This document shows positions 1 through 5,300 of a stretch of DNA of 5,364 nucleotides, piece after piece. Every line of letters starts with the position of its first letter. Within the stretch, counting starts at the first letter, position 1. Location: NCBI GenBank assembly GCA_964568365.1, contig CAZMQF010000166.1, forward strand, positions 1-5,364, given 5' to 3'. The notes beneath the pieces are model-generated. The model made no database searches. It was not told the origin of the DNA and saw only the letters and a program-made list of their open reading frames with translations. The stretch is from CAYLMG01 sp964568365 (GTDB lineage Bacteria > Planctomycetota > Phycisphaerae > Sedimentisphaerales > Anaerobacaceae). A program made the translations under genes and the position numbers.

Positions 1-165
1 GCGATTAAAGCAAAAACCTTTGCGAGTATTGCCTTCGCGAATCTCTTGCGTATAAAAGCCGGCCTTCTTTATGCCCTTCAAATTCTCCAAAACTTTGATT
101 ATTGCTGTTGTTTTTCCGCAGCCAGGCAGACCTGTAAGTAATATTTTCACCGATTTTAGTGACAT
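1..165 (-). CDS. THEP1-like P-loop nucleoside triphosphatase, N-terminal part (runs off the left edge)
   Basis: The first 55 codons, read from an ATG at 165, are visible. A short lead-in strand (KILLTGLPGCGKTT) carries a clean Walker A motif, G12-L-P-G-C-G-K18-T19. It is followed by a helix and the segment AGFYTQEIREGNTRKGF (residues 35-51). The combination of a P-loop at the very N-terminus and a GFYTxEIRExxxRxGF segment about 20 residues later is the pattern of the THEP1 family of nucleoside-triphosphatases, which hydrolyse NTPs to NDPs and are of uncertain cell role. Walker B and the C-terminal half lie outside the window, so another small P-loop kinase or NTPase is not excluded. The start lies 30 nt after the polX stop, in the same frame and with no Shine-Dalgarno, so it is probably co-transcribed with and translationally dependent on polX. 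No in-frame ATG, GTG or TTG lies between the polX stop and this ATG. Confidence 0.72.
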   Translation of the reverse strand, partial: MSLKSVKILLTGLPGCGKTTAIIKVLENLKGIKKAGFYTQEIREGNTRKGFCFNR

Positions 166-195
166 AATTAACTTTGCCGGAAGATATAAAATGTT

Positions 196-1929
196 TTACT
201 TCGGTCTTTTGTTTTTAACAAAGCTATTGATTTTGGATAAGGTTAAGGTGTTCAGTATATCAGTCCTTGTTGCCCATCCTCGTCCTGCTGTTGCCACACC
301 ATATTCCATTAACCAAAGACCTTCAGCATTATGAGCATCTGTTCCGATTGTAAGTTTCACTCCGGCTTCAATGGCCATTTTGCAGTGAATATCTTTTAAG
401 TCCAGCCGCCAGGGATTTGCGTTTACTTCAAGTGCTGTTCCCGTCTCAGCCGCATGTTTGATTACTGCAGCGATGTCGATATCCATCGGCTCCCTCTGAC
501 CTAACAGCCGGCCGGTCGGATGGGCAATGCAGTTTATATACGGATTGTCCATCGCTTTTAATGTGCGGGTGGTTACTTTTTCTCTTGAGCTGCTCATGCC
601 GGAATGTATCGATGCCGTTACAAAGTCCAGGTCGGCTAACAATTTATCGTCGAAATCAATCGAGCTGTCAGCAAGAATGTCAACCTCTGAACCTGCCAGA
701 ATCCTGATACCTTTTATTTTCTCATTGAGCTTGCGTATTTGTTTGATTTGTCCTGCGAGTCTTTTTGCAGACAAGCCGTTAGCAATCGCTGATGATTTAG
801 AGTGGTCGGTAATGCAGATATATTTATATCCTAACTGCCTCGCGGCTTCTGCCATTTCCGATATGCTGCAGTCGCCGTCGGAAGCGTTTGTATGCACGTG
901 CAGGTCGCCTTTTATATCTTTAAGCTGCACTAATTTTGGCAGACAATGATTCTGTGCAGCCTCTATTTCACCTCTGTCTTCTCGCAGCAGCGGGTCAATA
1001 TAATCAAGACCCAGCCTTTCGTATATCTCTTCCTCACTGCTTCCTGCAATCATCTTATCTTTTTTGTCGAATAAGCCGTATTCATTCAGCTTGAGTTTTG
1101 CCTTTACAGCAATCTCTCTCAATCGCACATTATGTTGTTTTGAGCCGGTAAAATATTGTGCCGCTGCGCCGAAGCTTTCTTTTGGCACTACCCGCACATC
1201 AACGTGTACCGGACAGGCCTCCGCCTGTACAATCGCAGAGCCTTTTGTTGGTCCAGCCGCAATTACCTCCCGTACGAACTCTGCACCTGTAAAGGCCTGT
1301 ATGATTGCTTTGCCGTTTTTAGCTGCAACGAGTATATCAACATCTCCGATTGTCTCAGCCCTTCGTCGAACCGAGCCTGCAGGCTGTATCTTTTTAATTC
1401 CGGAAAGCCTTTCGAGAAATTCGGCGACCAGCTCTGCCGCTTCCAGCGCCTCATCAAGCAGAATCCGTCCCGTTGACTTTTCGAGAAATTCGATTCCTTT
1501 TGCAATAGCTGCCGCTTTTTTCTCGCCGAAGCCGGGCAATTCGGGTACTAAATTCTTCGCAAGAACCCTGTTTAAATCTTTGATTGATTTGACATTTAAG
1601 TTTTCATATAACGCTTTTACGCCCTTAGGGCCCATACCGGGGATTTTTAGTAGTTCGAGCAGTTTGGATGGTATCTTTTTTAAAAGCTGCTGGTGTGCTG
1701 TTATTGTGCCTGTTTGTACAAATTCTTCGATTTTTGCCAGGCTTGATTTGCCGATACCCGGCGTTTTTGCAAGTTTGCCTGTCGAAAGCATCTCTTCTAC
1801 ATCGGTCGGCATATCTCCTATAAGACGTGCAACTTTCCTGTAGCTGTTGATGCGAAAGCGGTCTTCGGCGAGGATTTCCATAATATCCGCCATCTGGTCA
1901 AAAAGCTTACTTAATGCGGCATTTTTCAT
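196..1929 (-). CDS. polX: DNA polymerase X with C-terminal PHP domain (bacterial PolX)
   Basis: The product has 577 residues, close to Bacillus subtilis PolX (about 570). Domains in order are an 8-kDa-like N-terminal domain with helix-hairpin-helix motifs (TPGIGKSSLAKI 56-67, IPGMGPKGVKAL 96-107, LPGFGEKKAAAI 131-142), then the polymerase palm with the metal-binding GDVD (D196, D198) after GSVRRR and a third carboxylate in HVDVRVV (D244), then the TGSKQHNVRLR segment (261-271), then a PHP domain from about 339. All expected PHP metal ligands appear present: H344, H346, D351, H376, E415, H442, H470, D531, H533. Family knowledge: such enzymes fill short gaps in base-excision repair, and the PHP domain gives 3'-5' exonuclease and AP-site processing. 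The start at 1929 (MKNAALSKLFDQMADIMEIL) is chosen because homology begins there; 33 more upstream codons are open but do not look like PolX. It is followed closely by the THEP1-like gene. Confidence 0.97.
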   Translation of the reverse strand: MKNAALSKLFDQMADIMEILAEDRFRINSYRKVARLIGDMPTDVEEMLSTGKLAKTPGIGKSSLAKIEEFVQTGTITAHQQLLKKIPSKLLELLKIPGMGPKGVKALYENLNVKSIKDLNRVLAKNLVPELPGFGEKKAAAIAKGIEFLEKSTGRILLDEALEAAELVAEFLERLSGIKKIQPAGSVRRRAETIGDVDILVAAKNGKAIIQAFTGAEFVREVIAAGPTKGSAIVQAEACPVHVDVRVVPKESFGAAAQYFTGSKQHNVRLREIAVKAKLKLNEYGLFDKKDKMIAGSSEEEIYERLGLDYIDPLLREDRGEIEAAQNHCLPKLVQLKDIKGDLHVHTNASDGDCSISEMAEAARQLGYKYICITDHSKSSAIANGLSAKRLAGQIKQIRKLNEKIKGIRILAGSEVDILADSSIDFDDKLLADLDFVTASIHSGMSSSREKVTTRTLKAMDNPYINCIAHPTGRLLGQREPMDIDIAAVIKHAAETGTALEVNANPWRLDLKDIHCKMAIEAGVKLTIGTDAHNAEGLWLMEYGVATAGRGWATRTDILNTLTLSKINSFVKNKRPK

Positions 1930-1936
1930 ACACAAG

Positions 1937-1961
1937 ATTATAGCTAAACGGTGGCTATAAT
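1937..1961. repeat. Perfect 8-bp inverted repeat overlapping the polX -10 (operator candidate)
   Basis: The arms ATTATAGC (1937-1944) and GCTATAAT (1954-1961) are exact reverse complements separated by 9 nt (TAAACGGTG). One arm contains the polX -10, and the dyad fills most of the gap between -10 and -35, which is where a dimeric repressor would block RNA polymerase. Because of the symmetry, a TATAAT also reads on the plus strand at 1956-1961. No matching plus-strand -35 is seen. The regulator is unknown. Confidence 0.4.
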
Positions 1962-1966
1962 TGCAA
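1937..1966 (-). promoter_or_regulatory. Likely polX promoter, giving a leaderless or nearly leaderless mRNA
   Basis: On the minus strand, TTGCAA (1966-1961, a fair -35) and a perfect TATAAT (1942-1937) are separated by 18 nt. Only 7 nt lie between the -10 and the polX ATG, so transcription would start at or one base before the start codon. No Shine-Dalgarno is present in the remaining leader, which agrees with leaderless initiation. A further upstream promoter reading into the gene cannot be excluded. Confidence 0.5.
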
Positions 1967-1997
1967 TGGATTTCGTTTTTCGCTGCGGCGTGTATTA

Positions 1998-2030
1998 AAA
2001 AAGCAACGACCTTGTTTATAAAAAGCAACG
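1998..2030. repeat. Direct repeat AAAAAGCAACG, two copies 22 bp apart
   Basis: AAAAAGCAACG occurs at 1998-2008 and again at 2020-2030. The 22-bp period is about two helical turns, so both copies face the same side of the DNA. They lie 32-64 bp upstream of the polX -35. GCAACG recurs at 2106-2111, and its complement CGTTGC at 2159-2164. They could be binding sites for a regulator or a chance A-rich repeat. Confidence 0.35.
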
Positions 2031-2103
2031 GTCTTTTAAGGGCTTTTTGTTTATATTGTTATATTCACGCCTTGTTTTTTTGATAAGTGTTTGCGTTGTT
2101 TTT

Positions 2104-2166
2104 CGGCAACGTACAGGCGTAACCAATAAAATCCCCTTATTTTGAAAAGGTTCAAAGTCGTTGCCG
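2104..2166. other. Candidate structured element (nested inverted repeats)
   Basis: CGGCAACG (2104-2111) pairs perfectly with CGTTGCCG (2159-2166). Inside and directly abutting the 3' arm is a hairpin with arms ATTTTGAA (2139-2146) and TTCAAAGT (2151-2158), one G-T wobble and an AAGG loop, so the two helices could stack. A competing hairpin, AAAAT (2128-2132) with ATTTT (2139-2143), supported by AACC (2121-2124) with GGTT (2149-2152), uses the same bases. No T-run follows on the plus strand and no T-run follows on the minus strand, so it is not a terminator. It matches no riboswitch class I recognise. It could be a leader element, a small RNA or a DNA site. Confidence 0.3.
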
Positions 2167-2372
2167 GGCAGGTCTATGGATGGCTTTTAACAGCCTTTGT
2201 GGTTGTCGTTAAAATAATTTTGCCCACCAACTAATATTGTACTGTATGGGTATGGTTTTTGCATATTATAAAAGTTTGTCAGCAGAAAGGGATTTGGAAG
2301 GATTTTTTGGTGATGAATATACAAGCCGAAATAGATTATTGATGCATAGTATGTTAAGTTGCGGGCAGGGTA

Positions 2373-2633
2373 ATGAATAAAACGAAGCTGAAAAATGAGT
2401 TGAAAGAATTGGCCAGGGAGTTTGGCCGGCCGGCCAGCACCGAGCGTAATAGGCTGCAAAGCTTAGCCAAAGATGCGAAAACCAACCAAAAGAGTCTGCG
2501 AGAAACTGTTGATGGCCTGCGTGAGTCATTGGACTATCTGCGCGTGTGCATTAAGTACCAGGCCTTCGACCTTGAGGCGACCCGTAGAGAGAACGAGTAT
2601 CTCAAAAGGCTGCTCGAAGAAAAAGACATCTGA
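2373..2633 (+). CDS. Small charged protein, probably coiled coil, unknown function
   Basis: The product has 86 residues and I do not recognise a characterised family. It is rich in Lys, Arg, Glu and Leu with no signal peptide or membrane segment. Residues 1-17 and about 40-84 look helical, with heptad-like leucine spacing (LRETVDGLRESLDYLRV, then FDLEATRRENEYLKRLLEE). A short loop with Gly and Pro (FGRPAST, 17-23) breaks the helix. The single Cys is C59. The last 30 residues (CIKYQAFDLEATRRENEYLK and after) have the look of a conserved motif and may mediate oligomerisation or partner binding; that is inference. The ATG is the first start after a TAA at 2355. The GGGCAGGG just upstream sits too close to be an ideal ribosome site. 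The gene is transcribed alone and ends 90 nt before a strong terminator, which supports it being real. It overlaps no other credible gene. Confidence 0.7.
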   Translation: MNKTKLKNELKELAREFGRPASTERNRLQSLAKDAKTNQKSLRETVDGLRESLDYLRVCIKYQAFDLEATRRENEYLKRLLEEKDI

Positions 2634-2695
2634 GTTTGTAGCCGCTTTATAGGCTTATAGTTTTTGGTTGTCAGGCAGGTATTACTGATAAAAAC

Positions 2696-2710
2696 TGCGG
2701 TATAGCCGCA
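2696..2710 (+). other. Small hairpin in the 3' region of the small gene
   Basis: TGCGG (2696-2700) pairs with CCGCA (2706-2710) around a five-base loop TATAG. No T-run follows, so it is not itself a terminator. It lies 13 nt before the terminator stem and may protect the 3' end of the mRNA. Confidence 0.3.
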
Positions 2711-2722
2711 CATAATATAATA

Positions 2723-2758
2723 GGCCGGATACTTGCTTAAAAAGTATCCGGCCTTTTT
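2723..2758 (+). terminator. Strong intrinsic terminator, possibly bidirectional
   Basis: A perfect 12-bp stem, GGCCGGATACTT (2723-2734) with AAGTATCCGGCC (2742-2753), encloses a 7-nt loop and is followed by TTTTT (2754-2758). This is a textbook rho-independent terminator for the plus-strand small gene. The convergent large gene stops at 2800. Read on the minus strand, the same stem is followed by TATTATATTATG, a weaker U-rich tail, so it may serve both genes. Confidence 0.9.
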
Positions 2759-2799
2759 CAACTAATATTAACGAACCCGTGATTATTTCATTTTGTTGC

Positions 2800-4902
2800 T
2801 TAGCATCCGCTGTTGTTGGTACTTAACAAATCGTCGCCCGTGTTCGGCTGGCCATCGGGGCCGAAGCTTCTTATTACAAAGGGTGTTCCGTCTTCAGGCT
2901 CCGGCTCGTAGATGAAATCACTTCCCCAGGCGTCTTTTGGAAGTTGTGTGCCGCTGATATAGCCGCCGTCTTGATAATTTTCGACATCAGCAGGTTGTTC
3001 AATCAGCGCTTTGAGCCCTTCGGCTCCGGTTGGAAACCGGCCGGTATCCATTTTGAACTCGATGACAGCATTATGCAGCGTCTTGAGAGTTGCCTTCGTG
3101 GTGTTGGTAGTTGCCTGCATCTGCTGATTTTGAATCATAATCATCTGTATGGCCTGCATTATCTCCATCAAATGCTGTTTGGGTACTGCAACATCGACGG
3201 TGAGTTTGCTTTCGCCGGTATTGGCGGCTATGACGATGTTGCTTGTGGTGTCAAAATCCATTGCGGGCATAGGTATTGGCATTGTCATCATACCCGTCAT
3301 ATCCGGTATCGCTTTGAAAACTCTCAGCAGGTTAAAAGTCATAAGTAAATCTGCGTTTTGTGAACCGGGCAGCAGTGCCGTGGCAGATTTTATTTCGGAG
3401 CAGACTTCCTTCGAGCCGGGAGCGGTTACTTCATCAATCAGCTTTTTTATTTGTGAATCGGCGTTGGCCCCCATCGAATAAACGCATAGCTCGTCGACAA
3501 GTGCCCATCTTGTCTCAAAGCCTTCGCCGTACATCTTCTCGATCATCTGTGCTTCGGGGGAATTTATGTCGGTTGCCTTTATCGCAAATTTAGCGGAGCC
3601 TATTGAAAATCCTTTATAACTATCGACGTCCGGTGTATAAACGCTCGACATATTGAGCCCCATATTTTTATAGAACTCGGTCATTCCTGAGTATTCGAGA
3701 AACATCGCACCCTCTTTCATAACCTCATCGAACCTGGTTTTGTCTTTTATTTCGTAGATGGCTTCACCAGCAAATAGCGGTTGGTTTTTTGGGGTTATGG
3801 TGAAGGAGCCTGCAAAGTATCCGCTGAAAACATCTGCCCAGTTGGTAAAGTAATTGTTAATCCTGTTTTTTTGCTCTTCTGTGAGGTTTTTTCCGAACAT
3901 TTTTGTCATAAATTCCATGCTAAGCGTATTGTATTTGCCTGATATTTTGCCGGCCATATTGAACGTTGAGCCGTCTTTAAGGTAACAGAGCAGTTTGTTT
4001 TCTGTTTTTGTTGCGGACTCTTCAGTAAAGAGCTCTGCCATAGTTGTCTGCGGCAGGGCAGTGATGGTTTCGCTGATTCTTAAAACATCCGGCTTGGGTG
4101 TTAAGGATACTGTTATTGCTTTTGACTGGGCAAGAAAGGCCTTTATTAAATCGAAATATACCTTCATTATTTCTGCAGGATTCTGCATAGAAGGCTGCTG
4201 GTCGGCGGGCATCTGCTCCATCGCTTTTTGCATTTCATCGAATGTTTTAGCGAGTTGCGGGCCGAAAGTTTTATTGACAAGCTGCAGGTTACAGTAAGCC
4301 CAGAGCGGAGCGTTTGCAGCCTCTGATTTTTGCATCGTATCAAGTGTATCTGCAAGTGATTTGAAGTCGCCGGAAGAGAGTAATTTTTTTTCGGCAATCA
4401 GGCTGTTGTAAGTATCGGGTGGTTTTATCGCAGCGAAGCTGCCGACCTGGGTAAGAAAACCGCCTATACCTGTAATTTCGGAAATACCGTTTGGGTCCGG
4501 CTCCGAGAGGTTGGTGTTTGAACTGATAAACTCTGAGTAGTCACTGACAGGTGCAAGTATTGTTATGGAGTTTTCGTTCAATTCGTTGCCTTCGACTACG
4601 GCAAAGACGGCAAAGCTGCCGGCTGTATTTAGGCCGGTAAGCGCCGGATTTCCCAGCATCTGGGCAAGCTGCATGCGTACCATCATCTGCAGGCCGAGCG
4701 GTATGGGTGAGATGCCTGCGAGAAACTGGTCGGTTTGGCTGAGCGTGTAATCGAGATTGTTAATCTGGACGAAGAAAAGTGCATTAGCCGGTGCTGACTT
4801 TAGCGGCTCATCACCAGCCTGAATCAGCGGCGTAAAAACTGAGATAATCAGGGCTGCAACGGTGATAACGACGACATTCTTAAATTTTTTTGATATAGTC
4901 AC
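2800..4902 (-). CDS. Large exported protein with C-terminal GspG-type (T2SS pseudopilin) domain
   Basis: The product has 700 residues. It begins with a signal peptide: basic MTISKKFK, hydrophobic core 10-26, likely cleavage after IQA (residue 29). Residues 30 to about 575 form a region I cannot assign to a function. It opens with SAPANALFFVQINNLDYTLS, resembling large exported proteins of Planctomycetes. Residues about 598-696 match the soluble core of GspG: helix TTKATLKTLHNAVIEFKMD, then TGRFPTGAEGLKALIEQP (620-637), DGGYISGTQLPKDAWGSDF (645-663) and the calcium-loop region SFGPDGQPNTGDD (679-691, with D683, D690 and D691). The prepilin N-terminal methylation/cleavage helix is absent, so it cannot be processed as an ordinary pseudopilin. 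It is probably a periplasmic or surface protein using the fold as a binding module. Residues 521-595 are Met-rich. The start is GTG, fixed by an ideal Shine-Dalgarno. The protein ends in Cys. It is monocistronic and divergent from clpC. Confidence 0.9.
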   Translation of the reverse strand: MTISKKFKNVVVITVAALIISVFTPLIQAGDEPLKSAPANALFFVQINNLDYTLSQTDQFLAGISPIPLGLQMMVRMQLAQMLGNPALTGLNTAGSFAVFAVVEGNELNENSITILAPVSDYSEFISSNTNLSEPDPNGISEITGIGGFLTQVGSFAAIKPPDTYNSLIAEKKLLSSGDFKSLADTLDTMQKSEAANAPLWAYCNLQLVNKTFGPQLAKTFDEMQKAMEQMPADQQPSMQNPAEIMKVYFDLIKAFLAQSKAITVSLTPKPDVLRISETITALPQTTMAELFTEESATKTENKLLCYLKDGSTFNMAGKISGKYNTLSMEFMTKMFGKNLTEEQKNRINNYFTNWADVFSGYFAGSFTITPKNQPLFAGEAIYEIKDKTRFDEVMKEGAMFLEYSGMTEFYKNMGLNMSSVYTPDVDSYKGFSIGSAKFAIKATDINSPEAQMIEKMYGEGFETRWALVDELCVYSMGANADSQIKKLIDEVTAPGSKEVCSEIKSATALLPGSQNADLLMTFNLLRVFKAIPDMTGMMTMPIPMPAMDFDTTSNIVIAANTGESKLTVDVAVPKQHLMEIMQAIQMIMIQNQQMQATTNTTKATLKTLHNAVIEFKMDTGRFPTGAEGLKALIEQPADVENYQDGGYISGTQLPKDAWGSDFIYEPEPEDGTPFVIRSFGPDGQPNTGDDLLSTNNSGC

Positions 4903-4910
4903 TTTTAGTG

Positions 4911-4917
4911 CCTCCTT
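4911..4917 (-). promoter_or_regulatory. Shine-Dalgarno that fixes a GTG start
   Basis: The minus strand reads AAGGAGG, then 8 nt, then GTG at 4902-4900. This is the best ribosome site in the window and selects the GTG, placing the basic signal-peptide N-region at the very start of the protein. It contrasts with polX and the THEP1-like gene, which have no such site. Confidence 0.9.
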
Positions 4918-4963
4918 AAAATAAATGTTGAAAGGTTATTTCTTATGGGTCTTAAATATTAGC

Positions 4964-4993
4964 TTTATACCACAAAAGACGGCTGTTATGCAA
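4964..4993 (-). promoter_or_regulatory. Possible promoter of the large exported-protein gene
   Basis: On the minus strand, TATAAA (4969-4964) is preceded by TGG, an extended -10, and lies 18 nt after TTGCAT (4993-4988), a weak -35. It would give a leader of about 55 nt ending in the AAGGAGG site. A 12-bp palindrome AATAAGCTTATT (5016-5027) lies just upstream of the -35. Confidence 0.4.
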
Positions 4994-5222
4994 AAAAGTT
5001 ACAAAAAATTTTTCCAATAAGCTTATTTTGAAAAGTTTTGGTTGTAAGATTATTGGATTTTTTACCTGTGTTACCGAAAAGATGGTCTTTGTTTTTGACG
5101 ATAAAAACCATACCTGACTGAAAAATAACGTCCGAGAACGAACATTATTCAGGTTTCTAAAATAAAGAGAAGTAGGTAAACAGAGTGTTTGGAGTTTTAT
5201 TTTTTGCGGTTTTTCGAAAGTT

Positions 5223-5250
5223 TTGACAATCGCAGCTTTTGTGATATAAT
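5223..5250 (+). promoter_or_regulatory. clpC promoter, near-perfect sigma70 type
   Basis: A perfect TTGACA (5223-5228) and a perfect TATAAT (5245-5250) are separated by 16 nt, with an extended -10 TGA immediately before the TATAAT. Upstream DNA is T-rich. The predicted start near 5257 gives a leader of about 44 nt. This suggests strong housekeeping expression rather than a dedicated heat-shock sigma factor. Confidence 0.88.
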
Positions 5251-5262
5251 GTAAGATATATG

Positions 5263-5276
5263 GCGGATTTTTCCGC
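5263..5276 (+). other. Hairpin in the clpC 5' leader
   Basis: GCGGA (5263-5267) pairs with TCCGC (5272-5276) around a TTTT loop. It begins about 6 nt from the predicted transcript start and ends 14 nt before the ribosome site, so it is placed to stabilise the 5' end rather than to hide the Shine-Dalgarno. Confidence 0.4.
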
Positions 5277-5290
5277 ATTGGTACTTGTGA

Positions 5291-5294
5291 AAGG
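5291..5294 (+). promoter_or_regulatory. Ribosome binding site of clpC
   Basis: GAAAGGT contains AAGG at 5291-5294, six bases before the ATG at 5301. It is a moderate Shine-Dalgarno and supports this start. Confidence 0.7.
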
Positions 5295-5300
5295 TAAGAG

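Larger units (their letters stand above)
1930..2372. other. Non-coding region between polX and the small coiled-coil gene (divergent)
   Basis: This 443-nt stretch has no credible gene on either strand. It holds the polX promoter and dyad (1937-1966), two copies of an 11-bp direct repeat (1998-2030), a nested pairing region (2104-2166) and a small hairpin GGCT/AGCC around 2182-2195. The sequence is AT-rich with T-runs. From 2200 to 2372 I find only weak promoter-like hexamers, for example TTGTCA at 2276-2281 without a properly spaced -10. The promoter of the downstream small gene therefore remains unplaced. The leader is long for an 86-codon gene, which leaves room for a regulatory RNA. Confidence 0.6.
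4903..5300. other. Divergent regulatory region between the exported-protein gene and clpC
   Basis: This 398-bp AT-rich stretch has no credible gene. It contains both promoters, the 12-bp palindrome at 5016-5027, and a longer imperfect inverted repeat (ACCTGA 5112-5117 with TCAGGT 5149-5154; ATAA 5125-5128 with TTAT 5145-5148, leaving a 7-nt bulge). A T-rich tract at 5195-5215 directly upstream of the clpC -35 could act as an UP element. I see no CIRCE-like (TTAGCACTC/GAGTGCTAA) or CtsR-like (repeated GGTCAAA) operator, so classical HrcA or CtsR control of clpC is not evident. Confidence 0.6.

Noticed and set aside
1064..1843. 259-codon open frame on the plus strand, antisense to polX
   Set aside because: It lies wholly inside the strongly supported polX gene, is Ser/Ala/Phe-rich and shows no domain; it is a shadow of polX codon bias.
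1930..2028. Upstream extension of polX by 33 codons to an ATG at 2028
   Set aside because: The extra residues (MLFINKVVAFLIHAAAKNEI and after) do not resemble PolX, and the proposed promoter lies inside them. The family start fits the ATG at 1929.
2020..2048. AAAAAGC/GCTTTTT stem as an intrinsic terminator
   Set aside because: The stem has only two G-C pairs and a 15-nt loop, and no gene ends upstream on the plus strand.
2276..2306. Promoter for the small gene with TTGTCA as -35
   Set aside because: No acceptable -10 lies 16-18 nt downstream; the nearest T-rich hexamer is poor and 19 nt away.
2187..2529. Two overlapping minus-strand open frames across the small gene
   Set aside because: No family resemblance and low-complexity composition. 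They overlap the better supported plus-strand gene, which has a clear terminator.
3122..3180. HLMEIMQAIQMIMI (577-590) as a remnant of the prepilin N-terminal helix
   Set aside because: It superficially resembles the LLEIM of GspG, but the distance from its Glu to the KMD segment is about nine residues too short, and polar Gln interrupts the membrane stretch. It is more simply a linker helix.
5130..5154. LexA-like box near GAGAACGAACATTATTC
   Set aside because: It contains GAAC and ATTC words but no proper GAAC-N4-GTTC or CTG-N10-CAG symmetry.
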